This document shows, one piece after another, positions 1-5,493 of a DNA stretch of 7,342 nt. The stretch is from an uncultured Clostridia bacterium. Lineage in GTDB: Bacteria; Bacillota; Clostridia; Christensenellales; UBA1242. Within the stretch, counting starts at the first letter, position 1. Each line of letters starts with the position of its first letter. The stretch lies in contig CALWDV010000054.1 of assembly GCA_944376785.1 (NCBI GenBank), positions 1-7,342 on the forward strand, given 5' to 3'. Under the pieces are notes generated by a model. The model ran no database searches. It was not told the origin of the DNA and saw only the letters and a list, made by a program, of their open reading frames with translations. The translations under genes were made by a program, and so were the position numbers.

Positions 1-95
1 GTTGTAGGTGTAACCGGTGTTGTTGGAGTAACAGGAGTTGTAGGTGTAACCGGTGTTGTTGGAGTAACAGGAGTTGTTGGAGTAACAGGAGTTGT
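1..95 (-). repeat. 18-bp tandem repeat (36-bp higher-order) coding TTPVTP
   Basis: Five full 18-base units, at 6-23, 24-41, 42-59, 60-77 and 78-95, plus a partial unit at 1-5. Two variants occur: A (ACAACTCCTGTTACTCCA on the coding strand) and B (ACAACACCGGTTACACCT). Read in the coding direction the order is A, A, B, A, B, so the last four units are two exact copies of a 36-base A+B block. Both variants encode TTPVTP. The array is in frame and continues beyond the window. Confidence 0.95.
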
Positions 96-872
96 TGGAG
101 TAGGTGTAGGAGTTGGAGTTGGAGTAGGAGTTGGTGTAGGAGTTGGAGTAGGAGTAGGTGTAGGTGTTGGGGTTAATCTTACAAATCCACGTTCATTAAC
201 TCTGTTAACTTCATTAATTAATTTATGAGCCCTATTTCCTTTTGGTAATGCTGACTTATCAGCAGACAAATTAAATTCATCTAATGCATTATCTAATTGT
301 TTTGATTTTTCATCTTTAATTCCAACTTTAACAAAAAGCCAATTATACACATCTTCTGCAATTGATGCATGGTCTAATGCGTGTAATAACAAACCATGTG
401 CTTTAACAGCTGATTTCATCATTCTTGTTGTTGCAGCTTTTTGATCTTGCCAGTTACGTTTTTCTGCATCTGTTAGTGCTGATGCTTGTTTAACTTCAAT
501 TTCTTGTCTTAAAGCTTCAAGAGAGGCAATATAAGTTTTTAATTGTGTAACAACTTTTCTAACAGCTGTTTTTTGAGATGTTGATAATGGAACTTGTGTA
601 GCACCTGAAATATCTTCTTTTGCATTTTGAACAGATTGATAAATCTTGGCCACTTTTGTTGTGTCCATTGTAACAGGAGAAGAAACAATGTCTTCTAACC
701 TTGTAACTCTATAAATGTTTTTTAGTGCTTGAACAATAACATCAGGCATTTGACCAGATGCTAAATATCCGTTAAGTTCATTAACAGAAATGTGTGTTTG
801 CACACTAATTTTTCTAATTGCTTGTCTCATTGCAATTATTTGAACTGGTGTTAATGTGACCATTGTTACCAT
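1..872 (-). CDS. Hypothetical protein with Thr-Pro / TTPVTP repeat tail (3' end outside window)
   Basis: I do not recognise this protein. The reading frame is open from ATG at 872 to the window edge (290 complete codons, no stop), so the C terminus is missing. The start is set by a strong ribosome binding site, GGGAGG, six bases upstream. Residues 1-231 look soluble and mainly helical, with many Lys, Gln and Ala. There is no signal peptide, no membrane segment and no cysteine. Residues 234-259 are 13 Thr-Pro pairs, followed at 260-289 by five TTPVTP hexapeptides that continue off the window. Such Pro/Thr tails are usually extended, disordered linkers or spacers, often before a further domain or a surface anchor, but without a secretion signal an exported role is not supported here. 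It has its own near-consensus promoter about 100 bases upstream and lies downstream of another orphan gene on the same strand. Function is unknown; that it is a gene is well supported. Confidence 0.85.
   Translation of the reverse strand, partial: MVTMVTLTPVQIIAMRQAIRKISVQTHISVNELNGYLASGQMPDVIVQALKNIYRVTRLEDIVSSPVTMDTTKVAKIYQSVQNAKEDISGATQVPLSTSQKTAVRKVVTQLKTYIASLEALRQEIEVKQASALTDAEKRNWQDQKAATTRMMKSAVKAHGLLLHALDHASIAEDVYNWLFVKVGIKDEKSKQLDNALDEFNLSADKSALPKGNRAHKLINEVNRVNERGFVRLTPTPTPTPTPTPTPTPTPTPTPTPTPTTPVTPTTPVTPTTPVTPTTPVTPTTPVTPT
96..173 (-). repeat. Thr-Pro dipeptide-coding repeat (13 units)
   Basis: Thirteen consecutive 6-base Thr-Pro units, residues 234-259 of the hypothetical protein. 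Codons alternate irregularly between ACA, ACT and ACC for Thr and CCT and CCA for Pro, so the peptide is more uniform than the DNA. This suggests selection on the protein rather than very recent slippage. Confidence 0.9.
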
Positions 873-971
873 ATTTAACCTCCCTTTATAAGCCACCCAT
901 TATAAAGTAATTAATATTTTTATTATTGTTTAAGAAACATTTGCAAAAACATTGCTAATATTTCTTATTAA

Positions 972-1000
972 ATTATATCAAAATTAAACTGCATAGTCAA
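972..1000 (-). promoter_or_regulatory. Sigma-A-type promoter of the TP-repeat gene
   Basis: On the minus strand a -35 box TTGACT (1000-995) and a perfect -10 box TATAAT (977-972) are separated by exactly 17 bases. The expected transcription start is near 965, giving a leader of about 93 bases before the ATG at 872. I see no convincing terminator between the upstream gene's stop (1034) and this promoter, so read-through from upstream may add to expression. Confidence 0.85.
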
Positions 1001-1033
1001 TAGTGAATTTTTTTACAAAAATCCCTAAAACAA

Positions 1034-1966
1034 TTATTTACTTCTTCCTTTTTTCTCAACAATTTCTTCTGTTGGAGTCAAACGATTTTCTAATGTTTCA
1101 CCCTTTAAGTTTAATTGTTCCATAATTTGAGGTGCTTTTCTTGATGCCTTTTTTATATTTCCTTTTAACGCTGAAAATTTACGCAAATTTTTTCTATGCT
1201 CAACCTCAGCAGCAAATGGTGTTGATTGCTCTTTAATGTAACCTTTAAAGCGTTTAACTAAATCATTTGCTATGTTTCTTACGCTGTCATCATTTCTTTT
1301 TAGCATAACATTTGCTTCTTTATAAGCTTCCATATCTTCAAAAAAAGTCACATGCATTCTATCGGCATAATTTTGTGTTGGATTTTGATTGTCAATGTTT
1401 GGAACAACATTTGCTTTTTTTAATTCTAAATATGCTTTTTCAAGTTCACAAAGAGCATCCCAAGTTGCTTGGTTTGGTCTAACTAATTCATCTTTATCTT
1501 TTAAAGTAAACACTCTTGGTTGTTTCAAACGTGATTGATTAATGCCAGGTTTAACAGGAGCTTTTTTCTTGTTGAATCTTTTAGGAAGTTTTGTTGGGTT
1601 TTCTAAATATTCTTTAATATTATCTTTTAAAATTTCAATAGCACCCCTATCTTCACTGTTTCCTTTATTAAATCCACGTCTAAAACTTTTATTGTTTATT
1701 ATATTAGAAAGTTTTAAATCAATTGGTGCATTATCATTTAAGAAATAGTAAGTAGCAAACCCAACAATTCTATCAATTGTTGGTTTCATTACAGGATATG
1801 CATAGTTGTTAATTTGATCTACTTCGCCTGCATATTTTAATTTTCTTAATTCTTTTTCAGTGAATAAATGTCCTGCACCACCATCATAAAAAAATGAATC
1901 TAATTCTTTTAAAAATTTATATGTTTCTAAAAAATATTCCTTGTGTTCATTTTTAACAAATTCCAT
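1034..1966 (-). CDS. Hypothetical protein, 310 aa, lysine-rich, unrecognised
   Basis: I do not recognise this protein. It runs from ATG at 1966 to TAA at 1034. A longer reading from 1993 is possible but unlikely: the -10 box is at 2002-1997, so the ATG at 1993 would lie at or before the transcription start, while the ATG at 1966 has AAGGGTGG just upstream. The protein is charged and Lys/Asn/Glu-rich, probably cytoplasmic, without signal peptide or membrane segment. Residues about 1-85 look helical with an aromatic-rich start. A basic Lys/Pro stretch lies around residues 125-160 (PKRFNKKKAPVKPG). Residues about 165-290 look helical again, with several basic patches, and the tail is charged and ends in KKGRSK. 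The basic patches would allow nucleic-acid binding, but no motif supports that. It is separated from the MazF gene by a terminator and has its own promoter, so it is probably independently expressed. The next gene downstream is the TP-repeat protein. Confidence 0.85.
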   Translation of the reverse strand: MEFVKNEHKEYFLETYKFLKELDSFFYDGGAGHLFTEKELRKLKYAGEVDQINNYAYPVMKPTIDRIVGFATYYFLNDNAPIDLKLSNIINNKSFRRGFNKGNSEDRGAIEILKDNIKEYLENPTKLPKRFNKKKAPVKPGINQSRLKQPRVFTLKDKDELVRPNQATWDALCELEKAYLELKKANVVPNIDNQNPTQNYADRMHVTFFEDMEAYKEANVMLKRNDDSVRNIANDLVKRFKGYIKEQSTPFAAEVEHRKNLRKFSALKGNIKKASRKAPQIMEQLNLKGETLENRLTPTEEIVEKKGRSK

Positions 1967-1996
1967 AATTATACCACCCTTTTTTAATAACACTAA

Positions 1997-2025
1997 ATTG
2001 TAACACCATTTTTTTTAAATTGCAA
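1997..2025 (-). promoter_or_regulatory. Sigma-A-type promoter of the 310-aa gene
   Basis: The minus strand has a -35 box TTGCAA (2025-2020) and a -10 box TACAAT (2002-1997) with a 17-base spacer containing an A8 tract. The expected start is near 1990, about 24 bases before the ATG at 1966. The -35 region and A tract are part of an imperfect tandem duplication at 2006-2050. Confidence 0.75.
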
Positions 2026-2050
2026 TACCCAATTTTTTTTAAATTTCAAT
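2006..2050. repeat. Imperfect 24-bp-period tandem repeat at promoter
   Basis: Plus-strand copies CCATTTTTTTTAAATTGCAAT (shown here without its neighbours, 2006-2026) and its near match at 2029-2050, which differs by one extra A after CC and a G-to-T change. On the minus strand both read ATTGNAATT followed by an A8 tract. The left copy supplies the -35 box of the 310-aa gene. Confidence 0.6.
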
Positions 2051-2053
2051 CAT

Positions 2054-2080
2054 AAAAAAACGACCTAATAAAGTCGTTTT
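2054..2080 (-). terminator. Intrinsic terminator after mazF
   Basis: On the minus strand an 8-bp perfect stem (AAAACGAC / GTCGTTTT, arms 2080-2073 and 2064-2057) closes an 8-base loop and runs into T residues to 2054. It lies about 20 bases after the mazF stop and ends that operon before the 310-aa gene promoter. Confidence 0.85.
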
Positions 2081-2100
2081 GAGTAAAAAACCTTTTTAAA

Positions 2101-2454
2101 TTATTCTCCAAAGCCCAAGCTTATTAATAATGCATTATCAACTTTTTTCATTTTTTCACTTGTTAATTCGCCAATTCTATCCTTTAAACGTCTTTTATCA
2201 AGCGTTCTAAGTTGTTCAAGTAGCACCACAGAATCTTTTGGCAAACCAACCTCACTTGCTTTAATTTCAATATGTGTTGGAATTTTTGCTTTATTTATTT
2301 GGCTAGTTATTGCGGCAGCAATAATTGTTGGACTAAACTTGTTTCCAACATTATTTTGCACAATTAAAATTGGTCTAACCCCTCCCTGTTCACTTCCAAC
2401 AACAGGGCTTAAATCGGCATAATAAACTTCTCCTCGTTTAACTTCACTTATCAT
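2101..2454 (-). CDS. mazF: MazF/EndoA (PemK family) mRNA interferase toxin
   Basis: Sequence-specific endoribonuclease toxin that cleaves free mRNA, normally held inactive by an antitoxin. The 117-residue protein is close to Bacillus EndoA (NdoA, about 116 aa) along its whole length: KRGEVYYADLSPVVGSEQGG, then VRPILIVQNN, AAITSQINKAKIPTH and LLEQLRTLDKRRL. The catalytic Arg and Thr of the family correspond to R27 (GVRP) and T50 (AAITSQ), both present, so it should be active. The start is taken at 2454. An ATG six codons upstream (2472) has no ribosome binding site and would extend beyond the usual family N terminus, while 2454 has a weak GGA and allows translational coupling. The start overlaps the end of the 77-aa ORF by 11 bases, as in toxin-antitoxin pairs. 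A terminator follows. Confidence 0.95.
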   Translation of the reverse strand: MISEVKRGEVYYADLSPVVGSEQGGVRPILIVQNNVGNKFSPTIIAAAITSQINKAKIPTHIEIKASEVGLPKDSVVLLEQLRTLDKRRLKDRIGELTSEKMKKVDNALLISLGFGE

Positions 2455-2677
2455 ACAAAATCCAATTTTCATAATATTTTAAATCAACAATGGTGTTAAT
2501 GTTTTCTTCTGCCAAACTCAGCATTAGTTTTTGATGAGTTTTATAAAAGTTTTTTGCTTTAGAACAATAATCATTGTTACTTATTGTATGTTTAAAGTTT
2601 TTTAACCTGTTACTAACATCATTATTTTTTAAATTATTAACCAAATTGCCAATTTTAAAACCTAAATCATTTTTCAT
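2444..2677 (-). CDS. 77-aa protein of unknown family; candidate MazF antitoxin
   Basis: Small ORF from ATG at 2677 (GGGTGA seven bases upstream) to TGA at 2444, overlapping the mazF start by 11 bases. I do not recognise a family. It lacks the ISLP-like ribbon-helix-helix start of Bacillus EndoAI or the AbrB-like fold signature of MazE. The first 45 residues are Asn/Lys-rich and basic. The C-terminal third (about residues 50-77, LMLSLAEENINTIVDLKYYE then NWILYDK) is more hydrophobic, acidic and aromatic, the kind of segment with which antitoxins cover MazF. Position, size and overlap argue for an antitoxin; sequence alone does not prove it. It is the only gene here ending in TGA. An alternative is a chance ORF, but the ribosome binding site, the preceding terminator and the need for an antitoxin make a real gene more likely. 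Confidence 0.65.
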   Translation of the reverse strand: MKNDLGFKIGNLVNNLKNNDVSNRLKNFKHTISNNDYCSKAKNFYKTHQKLMLSLAEENINTIVDLKYYENWILYDK

Positions 2678-2686
2678 AAATCACCC

Positions 2687-2728
2687 ATATTATTAAATTT
2701 ACAAATTTATATTGTGCATTAATAATAT
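2687..2728. promoter_or_regulatory. Nested inverted repeats upstream of the toxin-antitoxin pair (possible operator)
   Basis: Two nested perfect dyads sit in the leader of the 77-aa ORF. The outer one is ATATTATTAA (2687-2696) with TTAATAATAT (2719-2728), spacer 22. The inner one is TAAATTT (2694-2700) with AAATTTA (2703-2709), spacer 2. They end 10 bases before the ATG at 2677. The sequence is pure A/T apart from a few bases, so chance is not excluded. Autoregulated toxin-antitoxin operons usually carry such operators. Confidence 0.4.
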
Positions 2729-2755
2729 AAATATTTAAAAATTGGAAAATTTTGT

Positions 2756-2783
2756 AAAAAAAAGAAACAGAAATCTGTTTCTT
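2756..2783 (-). terminator. Intrinsic terminator after the PHP gene
   Basis: Minus-strand perfect 9-bp stem AAGAAACAG / CTGTTTCTT (arms 2783-2775 and 2770-2762) with a four-base loop, followed by T residues to 2756. The upstream arm includes two bases of the PHP stop codon, so the operon ends immediately after its last gene. Confidence 0.9.
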
Positions 2784-3837
2784 AAAACTCTTCAAATTTA
2801 TATCTAAAATCTTTTAGTTTGTTCACAAATTTTTCATCAATTAATAATTCACCATTTCCTGTTTCGTAAAATTGTTTTATTAAAAAACCTGGTTTTGGTG
2901 TGAAAATTTGTTGACCATTATTATTAACTAAACTCATATTTCCATTTGGATTTTGTTCGCTAAACAAACATTTATAATCAGTTCCACCAATTTCTTCTAA
3001 ATTATGCGAAACAGCATAATCGTGCAAAAGTTTAGTGTCGTTAACAGAGTTTAAATAATGTGTTATTTCAATTCCGTCAAAAGGAAAAGCAAAATCTGTT
3101 TTTATGTTCATTAATGCATCTAAATATTCATTAACCGAAAAACCAGAATTAGTGTAGCAAGGATGTGCAATGTAAATTTTTGCATCAATTTTTCTTGCAA
3201 ATTCCATAACATCTGTTAAATAAGGAACATAACTTGGTTTGAAAAACAATTTACTGTTTGGATTTTCAAACAATTCTTTTTTAAATGCAGAAAAATTATT
3301 AAAACTTCCCAAAACTTTTTGAAACTCTAATTTTCTATTTTCATTTTCGTTTATAAAACAATAGAATTGTTCAAAAATGTTTAAATTCTCTTTAAAATAT
3401 TTTTTGCTTGGTAATTCTAACTTTATTTTTTTTAATGTTTTTAAAAAGTTTTTAACGTCTTTTTTAAAATTTTTTATTTTTAAATTATTATCAAAAAATT
3501 TAAAAGAACCCATTTTTTCAACATTAAAATCATAAAGTAAAATGTGAATGGTGTAATTGTTAAAATTAAAATCACCCTTTTTAACAGGAATGCAGTTTGC
3601 AACACATTTAATTTCACACCCTGCAACAATTTTTCCACTATAAATTTTGTTAAGTTCACCAGATGATTGCAAAACATTTAAAACACCATTTGGTTTATAT
3701 AAATTATAATTATCATATTCTATTAAACTAATAACTTTTACATTATTATCTTGTGCCAAAGTTAAAATTCTTTTTACATCACCAATATTAATATGATTAT
3801 CCATATGATAATGTAAGTCACATTTTATTTGTCCCAT
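2782..3837 (-). CDS. PHP-domain metal-dependent phosphoesterase family protein
   Basis: Probable metal-dependent hydrolase of the PHP superfamily, which also includes the TrpH/YciV nucleases, histidinol phosphatases and the PHP domain of DNA polymerase III. Of 351 residues, motif I is CDLHYH (D7, H9, H11). E75 lies in VAGCEIKC, H98 in TIHILLYDF, H225 in IAHPCYT, E257/H260 in GIEITH and D287 in GGTDYK. Two places depart from the usual pattern: the common TDHD is LIEYDN (E40, D42), and the usual G-S/T-D-x-H reads GTDYK, with K289 in place of the last metal-binding His. Between H98 and H225 lies a Lys/Phe-rich insert that makes the protein longer than TrpH-like enzymes (about 280-290 aa). The start at 3837 has GAGG ten bases upstream. 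It follows acpS by 13 bases and is the last gene of the operon. The substrate cannot be told from sequence; the metal site may be reduced. Confidence 0.8.
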   Translation of the reverse strand: MGQIKCDLHYHMDNHINIGDVKRILTLAQDNNVKVISLIEYDNYNLYKPNGVLNVLQSSGELNKIYSGKIVAGCEIKCVANCIPVKKGDFNFNNYTIHILLYDFNVEKMGSFKFFDNNLKIKNFKKDVKNFLKTLKKIKLELPSKKYFKENLNIFEQFYCFINENENRKLEFQKVLGSFNNFSAFKKELFENPNSKLFFKPSYVPYLTDVMEFARKIDAKIYIAHPCYTNSGFSVNEYLDALMNIKTDFAFPFDGIEITHYLNSVNDTKLLHDYAVSHNLEEIGGTDYKCLFSEQNPNGNMSLVNNNGQQIFTPKPGFLIKQFYETGNGELLIDEKFVNKLKDFRYKFEEF

Positions 3838-3850
3838 TAAAACCTCACAT

Positions 3851-4216
3851 TTAATTTAAAATGCAAACAGCAGTGCTAACAGTGTGAGTGTGAGTTATAT
3901 TAATTTGCCACTCTTTAAATCCCATTAAAGTAACCAATTTTTTTGCAGATTCGCTAAGTTTTAAAAATGGTTTTCCATTTTTATCGTGATTAACTTCAAT
4001 TTCGTTTAAAGGTATTCCCCCACCAATTCCAATGCCTAATGCTTTAACAAAAGCTTCTTTTGCACAATAAAGACCTGCAAGTCGCATAGTTTTGTTAACT
4101 GTTAAGTTGCAATATTTAACTTCATAATCAGTAAAAAACTTGCTTAAAAATCTTTCATTATCAACAAATTTTTGCATTCTAACAATGTCTAATGAATCAA
4201 TGCCCACTGCTAACAT
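3851..4216 (-). CDS. acpS: Holo-[acyl-carrier-protein] synthase
   Basis: AcpS transfers the 4'-phosphopantetheine arm of coenzyme A to a serine of apo-ACP, giving the carrier used in fatty-acid and phospholipid synthesis. The 121-residue length equals that of Bacillus AcpS. Motifs: VGIDSLDI at the N terminus (D7 is the Mg-binding Asp), LSKFFTDYEVKYC, then RLAGLYCAKEAFVKALG with E54 (second Mg ligand), IEVNHDKNGKPFL and INITHT (H109) near the C terminus. The start at 4216 has AAGGAG eight bases upstream and lies one base after the recX stop. A start nine codons earlier would overlap recX and has no such site. It is cotranscribed with yigZ-family, recX and PHP genes. In Bacillus acpS lies near alr and mazEF; here mazF is also close downstream. 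Confidence 0.96.
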   Translation of the reverse strand: MLAVGIDSLDIVRMQKFVDNERFLSKFFTDYEVKYCNLTVNKTMRLAGLYCAKEAFVKALGIGIGGGIPLNEIEVNHDKNGKPFLKLSESAKKLVTLMGFKEWQINITHTHTVSTAVCILN

Positions 4217-4217
4217 A

Positions 4218-4826
4218 TTAGTTCTCCTTATATTTATTAACAACTTTTAAAACCAAATCGTAATCAAAACCTTTGGAAATTAAAAATCTATAAAGTTTTG
4301 TCAAAGTGTCAAAATTAATTTCTTTATTTTTTAAATATTTTTCGGCAAGATTTAAAACAATTTCTTCATCAGTTTCAAAATCGTTTAAAACTAAATCAAT
4401 ATCTTTTTCAGACACACCTTTTAATTTTAGTTCATTTTTTATTTTTAGTTTGCCATACTTATGTTTAACACTTCTTAAATATATTGTAGCATAATTAACA
4501 TCATTAATATAATTATATTCAATAAGTTTTTCTAAAACATAATCTATAATTTGCTTTGAATAGCCCTTATCTTTTAAATAAGTTTTCATTTGCTGTCTGG
4601 TTTTTAAATTTTTACCCAACAATTCAACTGCCTTTTTTAAAGCAATGCTTTTTTCATTTTCAAAAATTAAATTTTCAAGTTGTTTTTCATCAATTTCACA
4701 ATTTTCTTTTAACCCATTTTTTAATGCAATTTCCAAAGAACAACCAAATGCAAATTCACCATTTAAAAAAATGTTAACCCTATCTTTATTTTTAATTTGT
4801 TTTTCAATTTTTGTTATTACTGCCAT
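4218..4826 (-). CDS. recX: RecX family regulatory protein
   Basis: RecX binds RecA filaments and modulates recombination and the SOS response in the cytoplasm. The 202-residue protein has the Gram-positive RecX layout: an N-terminal strand region (ITKIEKQIKNKDRVNIFLNG, residues 4-23), then three-helix repeats. The best conserved is around residues 64-116, with RQQMKTYLKDKGYSKQIID, YVLEKLIEYNYINDVNYA, matching the family pattern of R-x-x-x-E/M...L-x-x-K-G...I-x-x-V-L-x-x-L...Y-I-x-D-x-x-Y-A. A second repeat with KHKYGKLKIKNELKLKGVSE follows at about 121-150 and a third at the C terminus. The start at 4826 has AGGAAA just upstream and begins one base after the preceding stop, so translation is probably coupled. 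recA is not in the window; the gene sits in a mixed housekeeping operon. Confidence 0.9.
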   Translation of the reverse strand: MAVITKIEKQIKNKDRVNIFLNGEFAFGCSLEIALKNGLKENCEIDEKQLENLIFENEKSIALKKAVELLGKNLKTRQQMKTYLKDKGYSKQIIDYVLEKLIEYNYINDVNYATIYLRSVKHKYGKLKIKNELKLKGVSEKDIDLVLNDFETDEEIVLNLAEKYLKNKEINFDTLTKLYRFLISKGFDYDLVLKVVNKYKEN

Positions 4827-4827
4827 T

Positions 4828-5412
4828 TTATTTCCTAATTAACTTTTCACCAATTTTTTTCAAATTATATTGTTTAAACTCATTAATGTTAAAGTCACAA
4901 TCACATACAAACGTAACTTTTATTTTTTCGTTATATTCAACTTTTAAGTTAATAATTTCTTTATTATTTTTTAAATTGTTTAAAACACTTTCATTACCAT
5001 AATTAACACAAATTTCATATTCGTTAGCAAAGAACAAATCTGCCACACCACTTTTTTTAATAACACTTAGTGCACTTTCGCCATATGCTCTAACAAGCCC
5101 ACCAGCACCAAGTTTTATGCCACCAAAATATCTAACAACAATTATTAAAACATTTTTTAAGTTTTGTTTTTTAATAATTTCTAAAATTGGAACACCGGCC
5201 GTTCCTTGTGGTTCACCATCGTCACTTGCTTTTTCCTGTGTTCCAATAACATATGCAAAACACACATGTGTTGCTTTTTTATGTTCCAATCTAATTTGTT
5301 TTATTTTTAAAGTTGCCTGTTCAACATTTTCACAAAAAAAAGCATAGCCAATAAATTTGGATTTTTTTATTTCTATTAATTCTTCACAATCTGCTTTAAT
5401 TGTTTTGTTCAT
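4828..5412 (-). CDS. yigZ: YigZ/YvyE (IMPACT, UPF0029) family protein
   Basis: Member of the IMPACT/YigZ family, known in Bacillus as YvyE. The fold is structurally known, but the biochemical role in bacteria is poorly defined. Of 194 residues, the N-terminal UPF0029 domain spans about 15-120, with KKSKFIGYAF, HVCFAYVIG, the signature DDGEPQGTAG (64-73) and RYFGGIKLGAGGLVRAY (94-110). A ferredoxin-like C-terminal domain (DUF1949 type) covers about 130-194. Length is close to the usual 200-210 residues. The ATG at 5412 is the only plausible start: an in-frame TGA lies six codons upstream and no other Met occurs early. No Shine-Dalgarno is present, and the promoter -10 box ends only 9 bases before the ATG, so the message may be leaderless. 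First gene of the operon yigZ-recX-acpS-PHP. Confidence 0.93.
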   Translation of the reverse strand: MNKTIKADCEELIEIKKSKFIGYAFFCENVEQATLKIKQIRLEHKKATHVCFAYVIGTQEKASDDGEPQGTAGVPILEIIKKQNLKNVLIIVVRYFGGIKLGAGGLVRAYGESALSVIKKSGVADLFFANEYEICVNYGNESVLNNLKNNKEIINLKVEYNEKIKVTFVCDCDFNINEFKQYNLKKIGEKLIRK

Positions 5413-5421
5413 ACTTAGTAT

Positions 5422-5430
5422 AGTATATCA
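5422..5430 (-). promoter_or_regulatory. Extended -10 promoter of the yigZ-recX-acpS-PHP operon
   Basis: On the minus strand TGATATACT (5430-5422) matches the extended -10 form TG-N-TATAAT. No good -35 box is present; its place is a T run shared with the metK terminator. The predicted start is around 5415, about 3 bases before the ATG. A second TATACT overlaps at 5422-5417 but would start transcription inside the gene. Confidence 0.6.
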
Positions 5431-5444
5431 CATAGCTCTTTTTT

Positions 5445-5487
5445 AAAAAAACAAAACAACAAAAACTTAAAATATTTTTGTTGTTTT
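5445..5487 (-). terminator. Intrinsic terminator after metK
   Basis: Minus-strand perfect 13-bp stem AAAACAACAAAAA / TTTTTGTTGTTTT (arms 5487-5475 and 5465-5453), 9-base loop, then G and seven Ts to 5445. It lies 6 bases after the metK stop. The stem is A/T-rich but unusually long. Confidence 0.9.
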
Positions 5488-5493
5488 AAAAAA

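Noticed and set aside
1..173. CRISPR-like or minisatellite repeat array
   Set aside because: The units are contiguous without unique spacers, in frame with a long open reading frame, and encode a regular Thr-Pro peptide, so this is a coding repeat.
1542..1748. Plus-strand ORFs opposite the annotated genes (also near 4306-5347, 5605-6148 and 6846-7085)
   Set aside because: All are antisense to genes with clear family matches or strong signals. Their Phe/Leu/Ile-rich translations are typical shadows of Lys/Asn/Glu codons on the other strand.
1967..1993. Longer N terminus of the 310-aa protein from ATG at 1993
   Set aside because: The start would lie at or before the predicted transcription start and lacks a ribosome binding site, while ATG 1966 has AAGGGTGG upstream.
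2444..2446. TGA read as tryptophan (Mycoplasma-type code)
   Set aside because: Trp codons checked are TGG in several genes, no in-frame TGA interrupts the conserved proteins, and reading through this TGA would add only two residues before TAA.
2678..2760. Sigma-A promoter of the toxin-antitoxin pair
   Set aside because: Several TATAAT-like boxes occur (TATATT, TATTAT, TATAAA), but none has a reasonable -35 at 16-18 bases, so no specific promoter is called.
4217..4243. Longer AcpS start at 4243
   Set aside because: It overlaps recX, has no ribosome binding site, and adds residues before the conserved GID motif that family members lack.
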